From Methylocystis iwaonis (lineage in GTDB: Bacteria; Pseudomonadota; Alphaproteobacteria; Rhizobiales; Beijerinckiaceae): 64,000 bases of DNA. Within the stretch, counting starts at the first letter, position 1; every line of letters begins with the position of its first letter. The stretch spans positions 19,291 to 83,290 of the forward strand of contig NZ_AP027145.1 of the NCBI RefSeq assembly GCF_027925385.1. Direction: 5' to 3'. Below the pieces are notes generated by a model. It did no database searches. It was not told the origin of the DNA and saw only the letters and a list, made by a program, of their open reading frames with translations. Below are positions 17,996 through 27,074 of the stretch, piece by piece. A program made the translations under genes and the position numbers.

Positions 17996-18802
17996 TTATT
18001 GCGACTGTGCGCGTTCGAGATAAACGGTCACATTTCCGAGAGCGTCGGCGACGCGGCGCTCGACGCAGCCGCCATCGAGCAGCGACTGGCAGAACGGGCT
18101 CGAAGCCAGGATGCAGGGACTATTCGCCGTGCCACTGCCGCGGTAGCCAGCGCCGCAGATCGCGTTGCCGGGGAGAAGCCCGCTTCCTGAGGCGAAGGAC
18201 GTAAAACTCATGCCGCGCGCGGCCTGGCTTGCCTGCGACACGCGCATCATGTTGATCGCGTTATAGGCGCTGACGAGCAGATTGGCGGTTGCGAGCACCT
18301 GGTTCCAGCTGAGGCCGTTCTGCGTCCCGCCGGAGGAATTTTGGTCATAGCCTGCCATGATCGTCGGCGACCCGCCGATGAGGACCGAGGCGTTTTTATA
18401 GGTCGGGCCGTTGCTGTGGATCGTCGCCTGCGCCGCCATATTGCCGGCGACGACGTCGCCCGTCGCAGACCCGAAATTTTGCGTCGCCAGCGTTGGTCCA
18501 GTGGCGTTGGTCGCGGGCGTCGTTCGCATTTGCGAATCGTAGCTCTGGACGGCGGCGGCGCCGGCGGACGAATTCGGCGTCGCGGTGTTGTTCTGTACGG
18601 CGCCCTTCTGGCCGGTGTGGGTCGCGCAATCGATCCCCTTCTGCCCGTCGCGCTGCTTCTGCTGCACCGGGACCAGGGTCGTCGTCAGCGCCGAGGTCTG
18701 AATCTTTTGCGTGAGCTGCTCGGCGTCCTCGACCGGAATATCGGCGCGGGCGGCGACGGCTGAAGCGAGAAGGAGAGTCGACGCAAGGAGAACGCGGGTC
18801 AT
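17996..18802 (-). CDS. Secreted T4SS-associated protein of unknown family
   Basis: Protein of 268 residues with an N-terminal signal peptide (cleaved near AAARA-DIPVEDAEQLTQK). The opening of the mature part recalls VirB5-like proteins, but the middle is low-complexity Thr/Asn/Ala-rich, and five cysteines (CGAG, SPCILASSPFC, GGC) cluster near the C-terminus, suggesting disulphides. It is coupled to virB4 by a four-base overlap and lies before the VirB5-like gene. It may be a second pilus-tip or surface-exclusion protein; this is unproven. Confidence 0.7.
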   Translation of the reverse strand: MTRVLLASTLLLASAVAARADIPVEDAEQLTQKIQTSALTTTLVPVQQKQRDGQKGIDCATHTGQKGAVQNNTATPNSSAGAAAVQSYDSQMRTTPATNATGPTLATQNFGSATGDVVAGNMAAQATIHSNGPTYKNASVLIGGSPTIMAGYDQNSSGGTQNGLSWNQVLATANLLVSAYNAINMMRVSQASQAARGMSFTSFASGSGLLPGNAICGAGYRGSGTANSPCILASSPFCQSLLDGGCVERRVADALGNVTVYLERAQSQ

Positions 18803-21222
18803 GCTGTCCTCCCTATGAAAGTCGGCAGCCAGGCTTCCGGCGCGGTCCCGACCGCCTCCATTAAGGAATAGAGCTCGGCGACCGTCTCGGTGCGCCCGGA
18901 GAGCACCTTGATGACCTCCGGCATGCCGCCGAGGTCCAATTTGGCGATGACCGAATCCTGCCCATGCTTGATCAGAAAGGATCGCGCCTCGGGGACCGTC
19001 TCCCTGATCCAGCGCATTTCCCGGTCGGAAAGCTGGAAGGCCCTGCGGTAGCTTTCGTCATCCGCCTTGGCGTTGGCGAAGAACACATTGGTCGCGGTTT
19101 GCTCGATCAAGGTGTTCGCGGCCCTGGAGCGCACGATGTCGGCGGCGCTTTGGGTGCCAAAGCCGATAATGCCATTCTGCTTGCGCAGCGTCTTGAGCTT
19201 GTCCTTGATAAAGTAAGAGAAAACTTCGTCGTCGAGAAGCCGCCAGCCCTCGTCGAGGAAGATCATGATCGGCGTCCCATCGATCAGTTCCTCGATCCGG
19301 TGGAAGATATAGAGCAGCGCCGCCGTGCGGATCGTCGGATTGTCGAGGACCCGCGTCATGTCGAAGCCGAAAATCGCGTTAAGCGAGAAGCGGTCCTCAG
19401 CGTTGTTGAAGAGCCAGCCGTTCTGGTCCTTGCGGATCCACGGCTCCAGCCGCGAAGCGAGATCGCTCTCGCTCGCTTGAATTCGCCCGCGCAGCAGCGA
19501 TTGGAAGGCAGGAAGGTTCCGCCCCTCCCGCGGGCCGGAGACGACGGTCTTGATCGCATTGCGGAGGACTTGCTCTTCCGTGGCCGAGAGGTCCGTGTCC
19601 GATCCGCCCTTGGGCCGCAGCAGAAAGGAGAAGAGCCGGTAGAGAAATTCCCGCGTCTCGCCGCCGTCAGGCAACATCAGCGGGTTGAAACCCGTGGCGG
19701 TTCCGGGCTCCAGCGCCTCATATTGGCCGCCGAGCGCCCGGATGAAAATTTCCGCGCCGCGGTCTTTGTCGACAAAGAAGAGCCTGGGCCGCGGCGTCAC
19801 GCGTTGCGCTTGCGCCGCGATAAAGGAAAGCCACACGGTCTTCCCCGAGCCCGAGGGGCCGACGACCGTGAAATTCCCTAAGTCCGCGACGTGAAAATTG
19901 TAGAAATAGGCCGTCTGCGACGCCGTCTGGAACACCGAGATCGCCGGGCCCCAGTGGTTCCCGGTGGGCGATCCGCTCGGGAAATTATGCAAGGAGACGA
20001 AGCCCGCGAGATTCTTCGAGCTGATGATCGAGTTCCTCGCGATATAGGGGAAGTTTCCGGGCCATTGCGCCCAGAAGGCCGGCTCCATATTGAGGTCTTC
20101 CCGCACCCAGATCACGGAGCGGTCGGTCAGCGCCGCGCCGGCGGCTGTGACCGTGGCGTCGACCTCCTGCATGTTCTGTCCGAGGGCCAGCACTGTCATA
20201 TGGTGCTCGCCATAGAGGGCCTCAGAGGCGAGGAGCTCGTCCCGTGCGTCGTTCAAATGCTCGGCGACGATCGATCCGGCTTCGTCGGACATATCGACCT
20301 GGCGCGCGACGCGGTCGATGTGGGATTGCGCGACAGGCCGGTCGATGATCGCGAAGGACTGCGCGATGATGAATTCGTGCGGGATGGCGAGGAGGTTGTC
20401 GAGAAAGCCTGGTCCCGTCTGCGCCGGATATTCCTTCACCGACAGCGCCGCGCCATAGCGGGTCTCGCTCGCCGAGCCGCCGCGGATTTCCAGCGCATTC
20501 TTGCCGAAGAACAGGCGCTTTGTCCCGAGCGCCTGGTCGAGCGACATTCTGGGAAGATGCATTGGTCGCGGGATGGCCCCATTGCCGAGCTGAACCAGGA
20601 ATTCGAGCGGCTCCGAGAACCAGGCCCCTGCCCGCTCGACGACCTTGAGATGGCGCGGACGATAGGCCCCCATGGCCGAGAGGATCGCCGTCGTGACGTC
20701 CCGCAACTCCGCTTGCGCCTCATGCTGCTCGAAGGAGTCGCCGGCGCTGGTCTTTTTGCCCAGGACCGTCTGCATCAGCGCTTCAAAGGTTCCGGCATGC
20801 CCCTGCAGCGGCCTGCGAATGACGGTGAGGTATATGTCGTTGACGAACATGCGCCGCTTTGAAAGCGCCGCGTGATAGCGCTCATCGAGCTCCCGGCAGA
20901 AGGGGTTATCGAAGCTCGACGGGATCATCGGTTCGATCTCGCGCCGGATGATGTGCGAATAAAGCGCAAAGCGGCTGTTGCCGAGCGTGCGCACGAGGTC
21001 GTTGCGGCCGAGCATGCGGACGTTGATGCTGGACCAGTCCGCCGTCTGGAACGAGAAGCCTTCCAGCTTGATGAAGGTCATCAACAAGCCAGACTTGGAT
21101 TTGACGATAAAGTCGTCAACGTGGCGCAGATACGGCAGATGCGACGAGACCGGGCGTTCCCGCCGCGACACCGCGCCAAAGCTCATCTGGTCTTGCAGCG
21201 CCCGCAGCATCAAGCCCCTCAA
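18799..21222 (-). CDS. virB4: Type IV secretion ATPase VirB4
   Basis: Large ATPase of about 807 residues that powers pilus assembly. The N-terminal CagE/VirB4 domain contains LPYLRHVDDFIVKSKSG. Walker A is GPSGSGKTVWL near 440, and Walker B is IMIFLDEGWRLLDD near 655. The frame starts with TTG at 21222 in a TTGA overlap with virB3; an ATG at 21210 is the alternative start. Confidence 0.95.
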   Translation of the reverse strand: MRGLMLRALQDQMSFGAVSRRERPVSSHLPYLRHVDDFIVKSKSGLLMTFIKLEGFSFQTADWSSINVRMLGRNDLVRTLGNSRFALYSHIIRREIEPMIPSSFDNPFCRELDERYHAALSKRRMFVNDIYLTVIRRPLQGHAGTFEALMQTVLGKKTSAGDSFEQHEAQAELRDVTTAILSAMGAYRPRHLKVVERAGAWFSEPLEFLVQLGNGAIPRPMHLPRMSLDQALGTKRLFFGKNALEIRGGSASETRYGAALSVKEYPAQTGPGFLDNLLAIPHEFIIAQSFAIIDRPVAQSHIDRVARQVDMSDEAGSIVAEHLNDARDELLASEALYGEHHMTVLALGQNMQEVDATVTAAGAALTDRSVIWVREDLNMEPAFWAQWPGNFPYIARNSIISSKNLAGFVSLHNFPSGSPTGNHWGPAISVFQTASQTAYFYNFHVADLGNFTVVGPSGSGKTVWLSFIAAQAQRVTPRPRLFFVDKDRGAEIFIRALGGQYEALEPGTATGFNPLMLPDGGETREFLYRLFSFLLRPKGGSDTDLSATEEQVLRNAIKTVVSGPREGRNLPAFQSLLRGRIQASESDLASRLEPWIRKDQNGWLFNNAEDRFSLNAIFGFDMTRVLDNPTIRTAALLYIFHRIEELIDGTPIMIFLDEGWRLLDDEVFSYFIKDKLKTLRKQNGIIGFGTQSAADIVRSRAANTLIEQTATNVFFANAKADDESYRRAFQLSDREMRWIRETVPEARSFLIKHGQDSVIAKLDLGGMPEVIKVLSGRTETVAELYSLMEAVGTAPEAWLPTFIGRTA

Positions 21223-21515
21223 ATCTTATAGGAGTCGCAACCCCAGAATTCTCGGGAACGCGGCGGGCACTTGGAGGATCGCACGAACAGGACCTCGAAG
21301 ATCCGGTCGTCTCTCAAGGTCATGACGTAGCCGAAGAGATGGAAGGGGATGATCCAAAGGAGGTTGAACAGGTTGTGGGTTGCGAGGAAGATCACCGAGG
21401 TCACGACCATCTCGAACATGAAATACATGTAGGGAACTCCAACGATAGTCGGGGCCCGGGTCAACGCTTTGACGAGCGGGACGATCATCGGCTTCTCGAG
21501 ATCGGCGTTGCTCAT
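21219..21515 (-). CDS. virB3: Type IV secretion protein VirB3
   Basis: Inner-membrane protein of 98 residues with the pattern VPLVKALTRAPTIVGVPYMYF and two hydrophobic segments near 30-65, typical of VirB3. ATG at 21515 lies 2 bases after the virB2 stop; the longer in-frame extension overlaps virB2 and is not used. It overlaps virB4, with which it works in pilus assembly. Confidence 0.92.
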   Translation of the reverse strand: MSNADLEKPMIVPLVKALTRAPTIVGVPYMYFMFEMVVTSVIFLATHNLFNLLWIIPFHLFGYVMTLRDDRIFEVLFVRSSKCPPRSREFWGCDSYKI

Positions 21516-21517
21516 CG

Positions 21518-21832
21518 TCAGCCGCCGACGGAGGACTGAAAGAACTGGACGATTTGCGTCGAACCGAAGACCAGCACAATGCCGAAGATGATGGAGCCGG
21601 CGATGCCCCAGGTCATTCGGCCCGCCCAAGCAAGGAAACCGGCGGCGATGACGGCAAGAATGGCGAGAGACGTCGAGATCGGCCCCGTGAGAGTCTGAAC
21701 AAGCGTTTGCAGCGTCGACTGCACGGGGGAGAGCGTGCCGCCCGTTGCAAAGGCCGGAGAGCTTGCGTGGAGCAGCGCCAGCGCGGCCAGAATGGAAATC
21801 TTGCCGCGACCAGCTTTGCTAAAATGCCTCAT
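21518..21832 (-). CDS. virB2: Type IV pilin VirB2
   Basis: Pilin precursor of 104 residues: a long signal sequence ending near SSPAFA, then two hydrophobic helices (SLAILAVIAAGFLAWAG and SIIFGIVLVFGSTQIVQFF). This is the standard VirB2 layout. It overlaps virB1 by four bases. Confidence 0.92.
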   Translation of the reverse strand: MRHFSKAGRGKISILAALALLHASSPAFATGGTLSPVQSTLQTLVQTLTGPISTSLAILAVIAAGFLAWAGRMTWGIAGSIIFGIVLVFGSTQIVQFFQSSVGG

Positions 21833-22551
21833 TCCTGTTCACCATTCTGTTCGAGATTCCATACGAATCCAGACCGCCAATTACGGTCCTTGACGCTTTC
21901 TATCTGCGGCGCCGCGGCGCCAGAGGCGCGGTCGTCACGAGTCTTTACGTTGATCTTGGGCCAGTCGTAGAACTCGTTCACGACCGCGGCGACGAAGCTC
22001 ACAGTTTCCGGAAAGGGTGGAATGCCGCCATGCTCGATGAGCGCCTTCTCGCCGGCGTTGTAGGCAGCGAGGATGAAAAGCGGATTCCGATAGCGGCTGT
22101 GCAAGTCGCGCAGAAACCGGACCCCGCCTCTGACGTTGTCGGCGGGGTCGCAGATATTGACGCCGTAGTGTTTGGCGGTTTCTGGCTCCAGCTGCATGAG
22201 TCCGATCGCCCCCCGCGGTGAAACCGCATCGCTTTGAAAGCGGGACTCAGCGCGCGCCACGGCCATGACAAACTCAGGGTAGAAATTCTCTTCGCGGGCA
22301 ATCCTCTCGACGAGGTCGCGCGCGGCGCTCGCTGGCATCGGCTCCGGCCCCGGACAACCCGCCGCCTTCTGAGCGCCCCCTTCGGTCATGCGTTCGACGT
22401 CTGAGCCCGAGACGGGCGCTGGAACCACCTTGCCCGAGGGCGAGACTACCGCTTCCAAGGCGCGCCCGCGCGCGATCATCGCCGCTTCGCCCGCGAGAGC
22501 TTGCGGCGCAGTGACGAAAGCAAGGAGAATTCCGAGAACCGCGCCGCGCAT
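21829..22551 (-). CDS. virB1: Lytic transglycosylase VirB1
   Basis: Exported SLT-type lytic transglycosylase of 240 residues that opens the peptidoglycan for the secretion machine. A signal peptide ends near PQALA. The catalytic glutamate is in VARAESRF (near residue 100), followed by SPRGAIGLMQLEPETA and the AAYNAGEKAL motif, all hallmarks of the family. It is the first gene of the virB operon. Confidence 0.93.
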   Translation of the reverse strand: MRGAVLGILLAFVTAPQALAGEAAMIARGRALEAVVSPSGKVVPAPVSGSDVERMTEGGAQKAAGCPGPEPMPASAARDLVERIAREENFYPEFVMAVARAESRFQSDAVSPRGAIGLMQLEPETAKHYGVNICDPADNVRGGVRFLRDLHSRYRNPLFILAAYNAGEKALIEHGGIPPFPETVSFVAAVVNEFYDWPKINVKTRDDRASGAAAPQIESVKDRNWRSGFVWNLEQNGEQE

Positions 22552-22589
22552 CTTGCCTCTCTGTTCTACTAAAATATATGGTAAACGTA

Positions 22590-22617
22590 CTCGCGCCTGT
22601 GGCGCAAGCGGCGCGAG
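22590..22617. promoter_or_regulatory. Inverted repeat upstream of virB1, possible operator
   Basis: A perfect inverted repeat (CTCGCGCC and GGCGCGAG, 12-base spacer) lies about 40 bases before the virB1 start, next to an AT-rich stretch (TATATTTTAG on the minus strand). It could be the operator of the transfer operon. Confidence 0.35.
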
Positions 22618-23013
22618 CCGGAATTTTAGATCTCTCTAGCGGGGCCACGGCCATGGGACGGCGTTTGTCTCTCAGGGCTCCAAACAAGGCGTGATTCAAA
22701 AGATCACTTAGAAACAGCGTTATAGAGTGCCAGTAGGCGCCAGTGCCGGTATTCGATCAAGATTAATCGGTGTAGACGCCAAGGGGCGGCGTCCCCATTT
22801 GCAAGGCGACGTTTATGCTATGTTAAAATATGGATTTGCGTGTCTTTGGGCGACCGCTCTCATGGGCTGGCGAGCGTTCTTCGCTCTACGAGTCACGCCT
22901 TCGCATGGCGTTTGCTCCCATTCCCCATTGTCGAGGATAGATGTAAAATACTGTGCATGGGGACGCCGGTTTTGCCCCATTGCTAAATGAGTGAGAGTTC
23001 TGAGAGGTCGCTT
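22618..23013. other. Intergenic region upstream of the virB operon
   Basis: About 400 bases with no supported gene. It presumably carries the divergent promoters of virB1 and the small gene that follows. A GGACGCCG/CGGCGTCC-like GC-rich motif appears near 22787 and 22961, but nothing could be identified with certainty. Confidence 0.4.
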
Positions 23014-23232
23014 ATGACGAACGACGCCGCTGCTCAACTCGCAATCCTCACCGAGGCGCTGACGGAGATTGTCGACTTGGCGACAACTCGATCGAGTTCG
23101 GTCACTCTGTCGGATGATCTGCTCGATCGAATGGGCGAAATCGCTGCGGGAGCGCTGACAGCTGCCGCAACCTACGGGCAGTTGCCGGCCTTTTCGATGG
23201 AGATCGGTCTTGGCGGGGATACGCTCAATTAG
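23014..23232 (+). CDS. Small protein of unknown function
   Basis: Predicted acidic helical protein of 72 residues (AILTEALTEIVDLATT and DLLDRMGEIAAGALTAAAT). The ATG at 23014 has GAGAGG upstream; an earlier in-frame ATG at 22987 lacks one. No family recognised. It lies between the transfer operon and a cupin gene. Confidence 0.5.
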   Translation: MTNDAAAQLAILTEALTEIVDLATTRSSSVTLSDDLLDRMGEIAAGALTAAATYGQLPAFSMEIGLGGDTLN

Positions 23233-23273
23233 CGTTGCTTGATCGCTGAAGTGAGCTTCTAGCTTTCTTCGAT

Positions 23274-23888
23274 TTACGCAGTTGAGGAGGCGCCCAGTTG
23301 GGCGTTGGCATGCACCGCCAGCCAAACCGTCGGCTCGGCTACATCGGTCCATTCGATCCGATGCCGGAGGTGCGCAGGGATTTCGACATAGTCCCCCGGA
23401 CGCAAAATGCGCGGAGCATCCTCCCCCTCGAACACAAGTCCTGCTGAGCCGCTCAGCAGGATGACCCACTCGGTCTGCTCTTGGTCGTACCAAAAGCCAG
23501 GCGGGCTCGCTTGGCCAGTCGAGACGATGCGTTCGATCCGCGCGCCGGGGAACTCGGCCAGGATCGTGACCTCCTCCTCGGTCAGATGCTCCGGTATGTT
23601 GGCGAACATATTGCCGGCTGCGAGCATCGGGTCCCTCCCTGTGGCGATATTCCCCACGCCCTCACGCACCCCGTGCCCCGTCAAATGGAAGTAGTTCCGC
23701 CTTCCGGTGAGCATCAGCGCAAGGCCGTCGATCGCTGCGACGACGGTCGATGATGAGTGATAGAGAGGGCCGCAAACTTCCATGCGTGACTGCTCGCGCG
23801 TCACTTTCTCCCGGCAGGTGCCGATCGCCGCCAAGAGACGCTCGCGATCTACGAAGCGATCCGACCGTCGGTTGGGTTTTCGGGGCAT
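23274..23888 (-). CDS. Cupin protein fused to an unknown N-terminal domain
   Basis: Protein of 204 residues. From about residue 95, starting MFANIPEHL, it is a standard single-domain cupin (WYDQEQTEWVILLSGSAGLVFEG, then RPGDYVEIPAHLRHRIEW), which alone would make a normal-length gene. The first 90 residues (MPRKPNRRSDRF to YFHLTGHGVREG) resemble a separate small basic plasmid protein. The two parts are read in one frame, so this may be a fusion or two genes joined by loss of a stop. ATG at 23888 is preferred over an upstream one at 23960. Confidence 0.6.
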   Translation of the reverse strand: MPRKPNRRSDRFVDRERLLAAIGTCREKVTREQSRMEVCGPLYHSSSTVVAAIDGLALMLTGRRNYFHLTGHGVREGVGNIATGRDPMLAAGNMFANIPEHLTEEEVTILAEFPGARIERIVSTGQASPPGFWYDQEQTEWVILLSGSAGLVFEGEDAPRILRPGDYVEIPAHLRHRIEWTDVAEPTVWLAVHANAQLGASSTA

Positions 23889-23973
23889 GGACAGGGCCTC
23901 TGTTGTTCTGTATTCGTTCTTATACGAGCGATGCGGCGTGGAGAAGACCGGAAATGGCATTGCTAGCGTGGAA

Positions 23974-24231
23974 ATGAATTGGTGGGCGCTTGCGGCGCTC
24001 GGTCTCCTTCCCGTGTTTGCTCCCGCGGCCAGCGCCGGGGTGGTCGCAAACCACTACGCGCCGGCCGAAAACCTCGAGCACGTGGACATCAGCCTGCTGC
24101 GCTCGGCGCATACAAAGGTTGACATGGCGGCTAATTCGCTGACCGATTGGCCGGTTATAGCGGCGCTGATCGGCCAGAAGGTGCCATCGGCTCGCTGTCC
24201 TTACAGAAAATTCCAGACACACTTCATCTAA
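23974..24231 (+). pseudogene. Truncated PLD-type (Nuc-like) exported nuclease
   Basis: The frame codes for a signal peptide (LGLLPVFAPAASA) followed by HYAPAENLEHVDISLLRSA and LTDWPVIAALIGQK, the N-terminal part of plasmid Nuc-like phospholipase-D endonucleases. It then loses similarity after about 68 residues and stops; the HKD catalytic motif is absent. It is therefore a 3'-truncated relic. Confidence 0.65.
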
Positions 24232-24503
24232 GCAGCAGCTTGAGCCGGTGTAGTTTGTCGATGCTCCCCCTTTTTCAACCCTCTTCACGCGTCTAACATC
24301 CCGCTAGGAGAACCTTCAATGCGCTTAGGTCTGGGGCCGAAATCAGAAGCGGTGAAATACTCGCTGCTTCGCATCCAAGAAAAGGGCCAACTACGAATCA
24401 ACGAAGCGCCATGAGCAGAGTCATCGCTTGTCATCGATATTGATCATAAGCCTAGACTCAACTTTCGTCACAAATTGAGCGTTCAATCTCTGCGAGGATA
24501 GCG

Positions 24504-25280
24504 ATGAGCAAATCAGATCCGATAGGCGTTGAGTATTACAAACCGCTACAAATTGCCGAAAAGTCCGGGGACATTTTGTTTTACCTCGCCGCAATCCTTT
24601 CGGTTGCAACTTTAGTCGTTGAAAAAGATAAGAGCCTAGAATTGAACAATTTGGTTCAGGCGCTGTTTGCGGTCTCCGTTCTTCTGCTCTTTCTGATTGG
24701 TTTAGCTGTCCGACTGCATTGGTCAACTCGGGCTCAGACTAAACGTATGTCGGATTTGATGTCTCATGCTTTTGAGCTGCCACTTATCCCTGAGACGTCA
24801 AAAGAATATTATAATAATGTTGAGAGTGAGCCTCTGAAAAGACTAGCAGCTTCACTGTTAGAGAACACCCTTTTTAGTAAAGAAATACTACAAAAAATGC
24901 TGACATGGGAGAGGGTGATGTCTATCACATACGGGACAATATGGCTACTATTGGCATTGAATCGAAAAGCAGATTTGTCGATCGTCAGTGCTGCAGCGCA
25001 AGTGGTGTTTAGCGAACAGATTTTATCAAAATGGGTAAGAATGGAGTGGCTCAGAGCCCGGGTTGAACGCATTTACGATGACACCTATAGCCTCATACAG
25101 TCCTCAAACGCGGGCTGGTCTAAAGAATATAGGGCTCGTGTAATAGAATATCTGCTTAGGTACGAGACTGGGAAAGCTCAGGCGGGAATCTCTCTTTCCT
25201 CAAGCGTTTTCAAAAAAATGAACCCTGCTCTATCAAAGCGCTGGGCGGATACCGCGAATACGCTCGGCATCCATGTTTGA
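24504..25280 (+). CDS. Membrane protein of unknown function next to Mokosh genes
   Basis: Protein of 258 residues with two hydrophobic segment pairs (about 25-70: ILFYLAAILSVATLVV and LFAVSVLLLFLIGLAV; about 140-175: ITYGTIWLLLALN), the rest helical and charged. The region is distinctly more AT-rich than the flanking plasmid genes, suggesting transfer. The layout recalls S-4TM or SLATT-type pore effectors but no diagnostic motif was seen. It converges with the PLD/helicase pair, about 40 bases away, and may belong to that defence locus. Confidence 0.65.
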   Translation: MSKSDPIGVEYYKPLQIAEKSGDILFYLAAILSVATLVVEKDKSLELNNLVQALFAVSVLLLFLIGLAVRLHWSTRAQTKRMSDLMSHAFELPLIPETSKEYYNNVESEPLKRLAASLLENTLFSKEILQKMLTWERVMSITYGTIWLLLALNRKADLSIVSAAAQVVFSEQILSKWVRMEWLRARVERIYDDTYSLIQSSNAGWSKEYRARVIEYLLRYETGKAQAGISLSSSVFKKMNPALSKRWADTANTLGIHV

Positions 25281-25319
25281 AAAAAAGTCGTGTCTGAATT
25301 AACCTGTGTCCCTGCAGGT

Positions 25320-27074
25320 CTACTGAGACTGGAAAAGTTTTAGAAAGGATGGGATATCGCGCCCCTGCATGGATTTTAGCATTTTTTCCATGAAAATTTT
25401 GGTCATTCCATCTCCTTCGATCAGCAGGCCAAACTCAGCTCCACGAGCACGACTGCCATCAACTACAGTAGCTAGCCAATTAAAACTTGTGATAGCGAGC
25501 GATTCTTCGTCCCATGAAAGGAACTTGGCATGAAAACGAGTGACTTCCTCAATATTGATCCCCCGCGCCTCGATTTCTGCGCGATCGGGGCCTAACCCCT
25601 CGTCACTGAGCCTTCGACTTAATCGATTGTATGCCAGCCATACTTTGCAACCCAGCTCAGCGGCTCGCGCCATCGGAACAAGGACAGATGTTTCCGCCGA
25701 TAGGCCATATAAATCGCAACCGATGGTGATCTGTTTTCGTGCAACGTCTCTTGCACGTGTCACGCATGCGTAGTGATCATTGTCTTCCATCAGCGTTAAA
25801 CTACAGCAGCCTTCTTCCTCAATTCCCTGTGTTTTATGGCGAAGGTCCGTCCACAGCCGGTTCAGGCGTTTTGCCACCGGGCTCCAACTCCCCGAAGCTG
25901 GCAATTGCGCTGCGATTAGCCGACCAAGCAGTTGTGTCGCTAACTGTTGGTTGCGGGATCGAACTGAAGCATCCACCCAATCGAATTCGGTGGACAAATA
26001 ATTGCAACTACCTACTATACTTAGCCAACGATCCGTTTCTCGATCGTTGTATATAATTATCTTTGCGTGCGATCCTGACGAGTGAGGGGCCAATTGAACG
26101 CGAGACCGAATGCTCGGCGGCAAAGCAGCCAATATTGCTTCGCTGTCCGAAATTGGCTTTCGTCGAGCAGGCTCCTCAGGGTCGACGTGTAACCCCCACA
26201 ATAGCTCGATTTGCACTTTTCGCCTGGCGGCTCTCTCTAAATAAGGGGCTAAAACCTTTATTGTTGCTGGATTGACGAAACAAGAGTGAATGATCACGTG
26301 ACTTTTAGCAGAGTCGAGAATCGACTTGAGCATCTCAAAATGCTCGGCTCCTCCGACGATTAGATCGTCTTCCTGTATGTCGTCGCGCAAGCCACCGGAA
26401 GCAGCGGTTGCAAATGATCGCCCTGCCTTTGTGATTGCTTCGGGAGCGCCCTCGGCAGCAGTAATCAGCGCCTCTTTGAGGCGAAGCGGTGCGCTAGGCG
26501 GCAAGCCTGTCTCGAGTGCTCCAAAGGCGACACCAATACGTGCATAGGGCTTCGATGGATTCCGAAATTGAGGAGCTGAAGGCTCGAGGCTTTCGTCCAA
26601 ATTCAAGTAAAACAGATCACGCAAACTCGGATCATCAGGATTATATGTATGTAATATCGGATCGAGGCACTCAGGGTCTTCTGGGAGGTCCCGCTCGTAT
26701 ACCAAGTCTAATTCATCGGCTCGCAGCCATGCTCCTGTCAGTCGATCGACGCAAACAGATAACCATTTGACGTCACGTTGCAAAGTTACGGGCAGGTTTT
26801 CTTCGTTAGCACGTCGACGCCCCGCTCCAGTGGCCGTGAAAAACACCCCAGCATCCGTCGAGCGAACTTCAACCCAGCTTGCACGCATAAGATTAATGAG
26901 TGCTTCAATAACTAACCGCTCAGGTACGCCAGAGATGTGAGATAAGTCCCGCACTGAGCGCCGACCATTTGCTACCTCGACGAGTAGCAAGTGCTCAAGG
27001 AGGCTCCATCGCCTGCCAAAACTGACGGTGTAGCTCACCGCCATTCTATACAGGGGGAGATAAACAATTTTCAA
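25320..27074 (-). CDS. mkoB: PLD-family nuclease, Mokosh MkoB-like
   Basis: Protein of 584 residues: an N-terminal winged-helix-like part (residues about 20-80, SVRDLSHISGVPERLVIEAL), then two phospholipase-D repeats with HKD-type motifs SHAKIIIYN (near 340) and RFHAKFLSW (near 516), each followed by a short S-x-N strand. It overlaps the helicase gene by TTGA; an ATG at 27044 is an alternative start. A PLD nuclease paired with a kinase-helicase is the known make-up of type I Mokosh anti-phage systems. Confidence 0.8.
   Translation of the reverse strand: MKIVYLPLYRMAVSYTVSFGRRWSLLEHLLLVEVANGRRSVRDLSHISGVPERLVIEALINLMRASWVEVRSTDAGVFFTATGAGRRRANEENLPVTLQRDVKWLSVCVDRLTGAWLRADELDLVYERDLPEDPECLDPILHTYNPDDPSLRDLFYLNLDESLEPSAPQFRNPSKPYARIGVAFGALETGLPPSAPLRLKEALITAAEGAPEAITKAGRSFATAASGGLRDDIQEDDLIVGGAEHFEMLKSILDSAKSHVIIHSCFVNPATIKVLAPYLERAARRKVQIELLWGLHVDPEEPARRKPISDSEAILAALPPSIRSRVQLAPHSSGSHAKIIIYNDRETDRWLSIVGSCNYLSTEFDWVDASVRSRNQQLATQLLGRLIAAQLPASGSWSPVAKRLNRLWTDLRHKTQGIEEEGCCSLTLMEDNDHYACVTRARDVARKQITIGCDLYGLSAETSVLVPMARAAELGCKVWLAYNRLSRRLSDEGLGPDRAEIEARGINIEEVTRFHAKFLSWDEESLAITSFNWLATVVDGSRARGAEFGLLIEGDGMTKIFMEKMLKSMQGRDIPSFLKLFQSQ

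Noticed and set aside
19891..20862. Long plus-strand frame of 323 residues opposite virB4
   Set aside because: It is antisense to a clear VirB4 and has no family motif; GC-rich codon bias produces such shadows.
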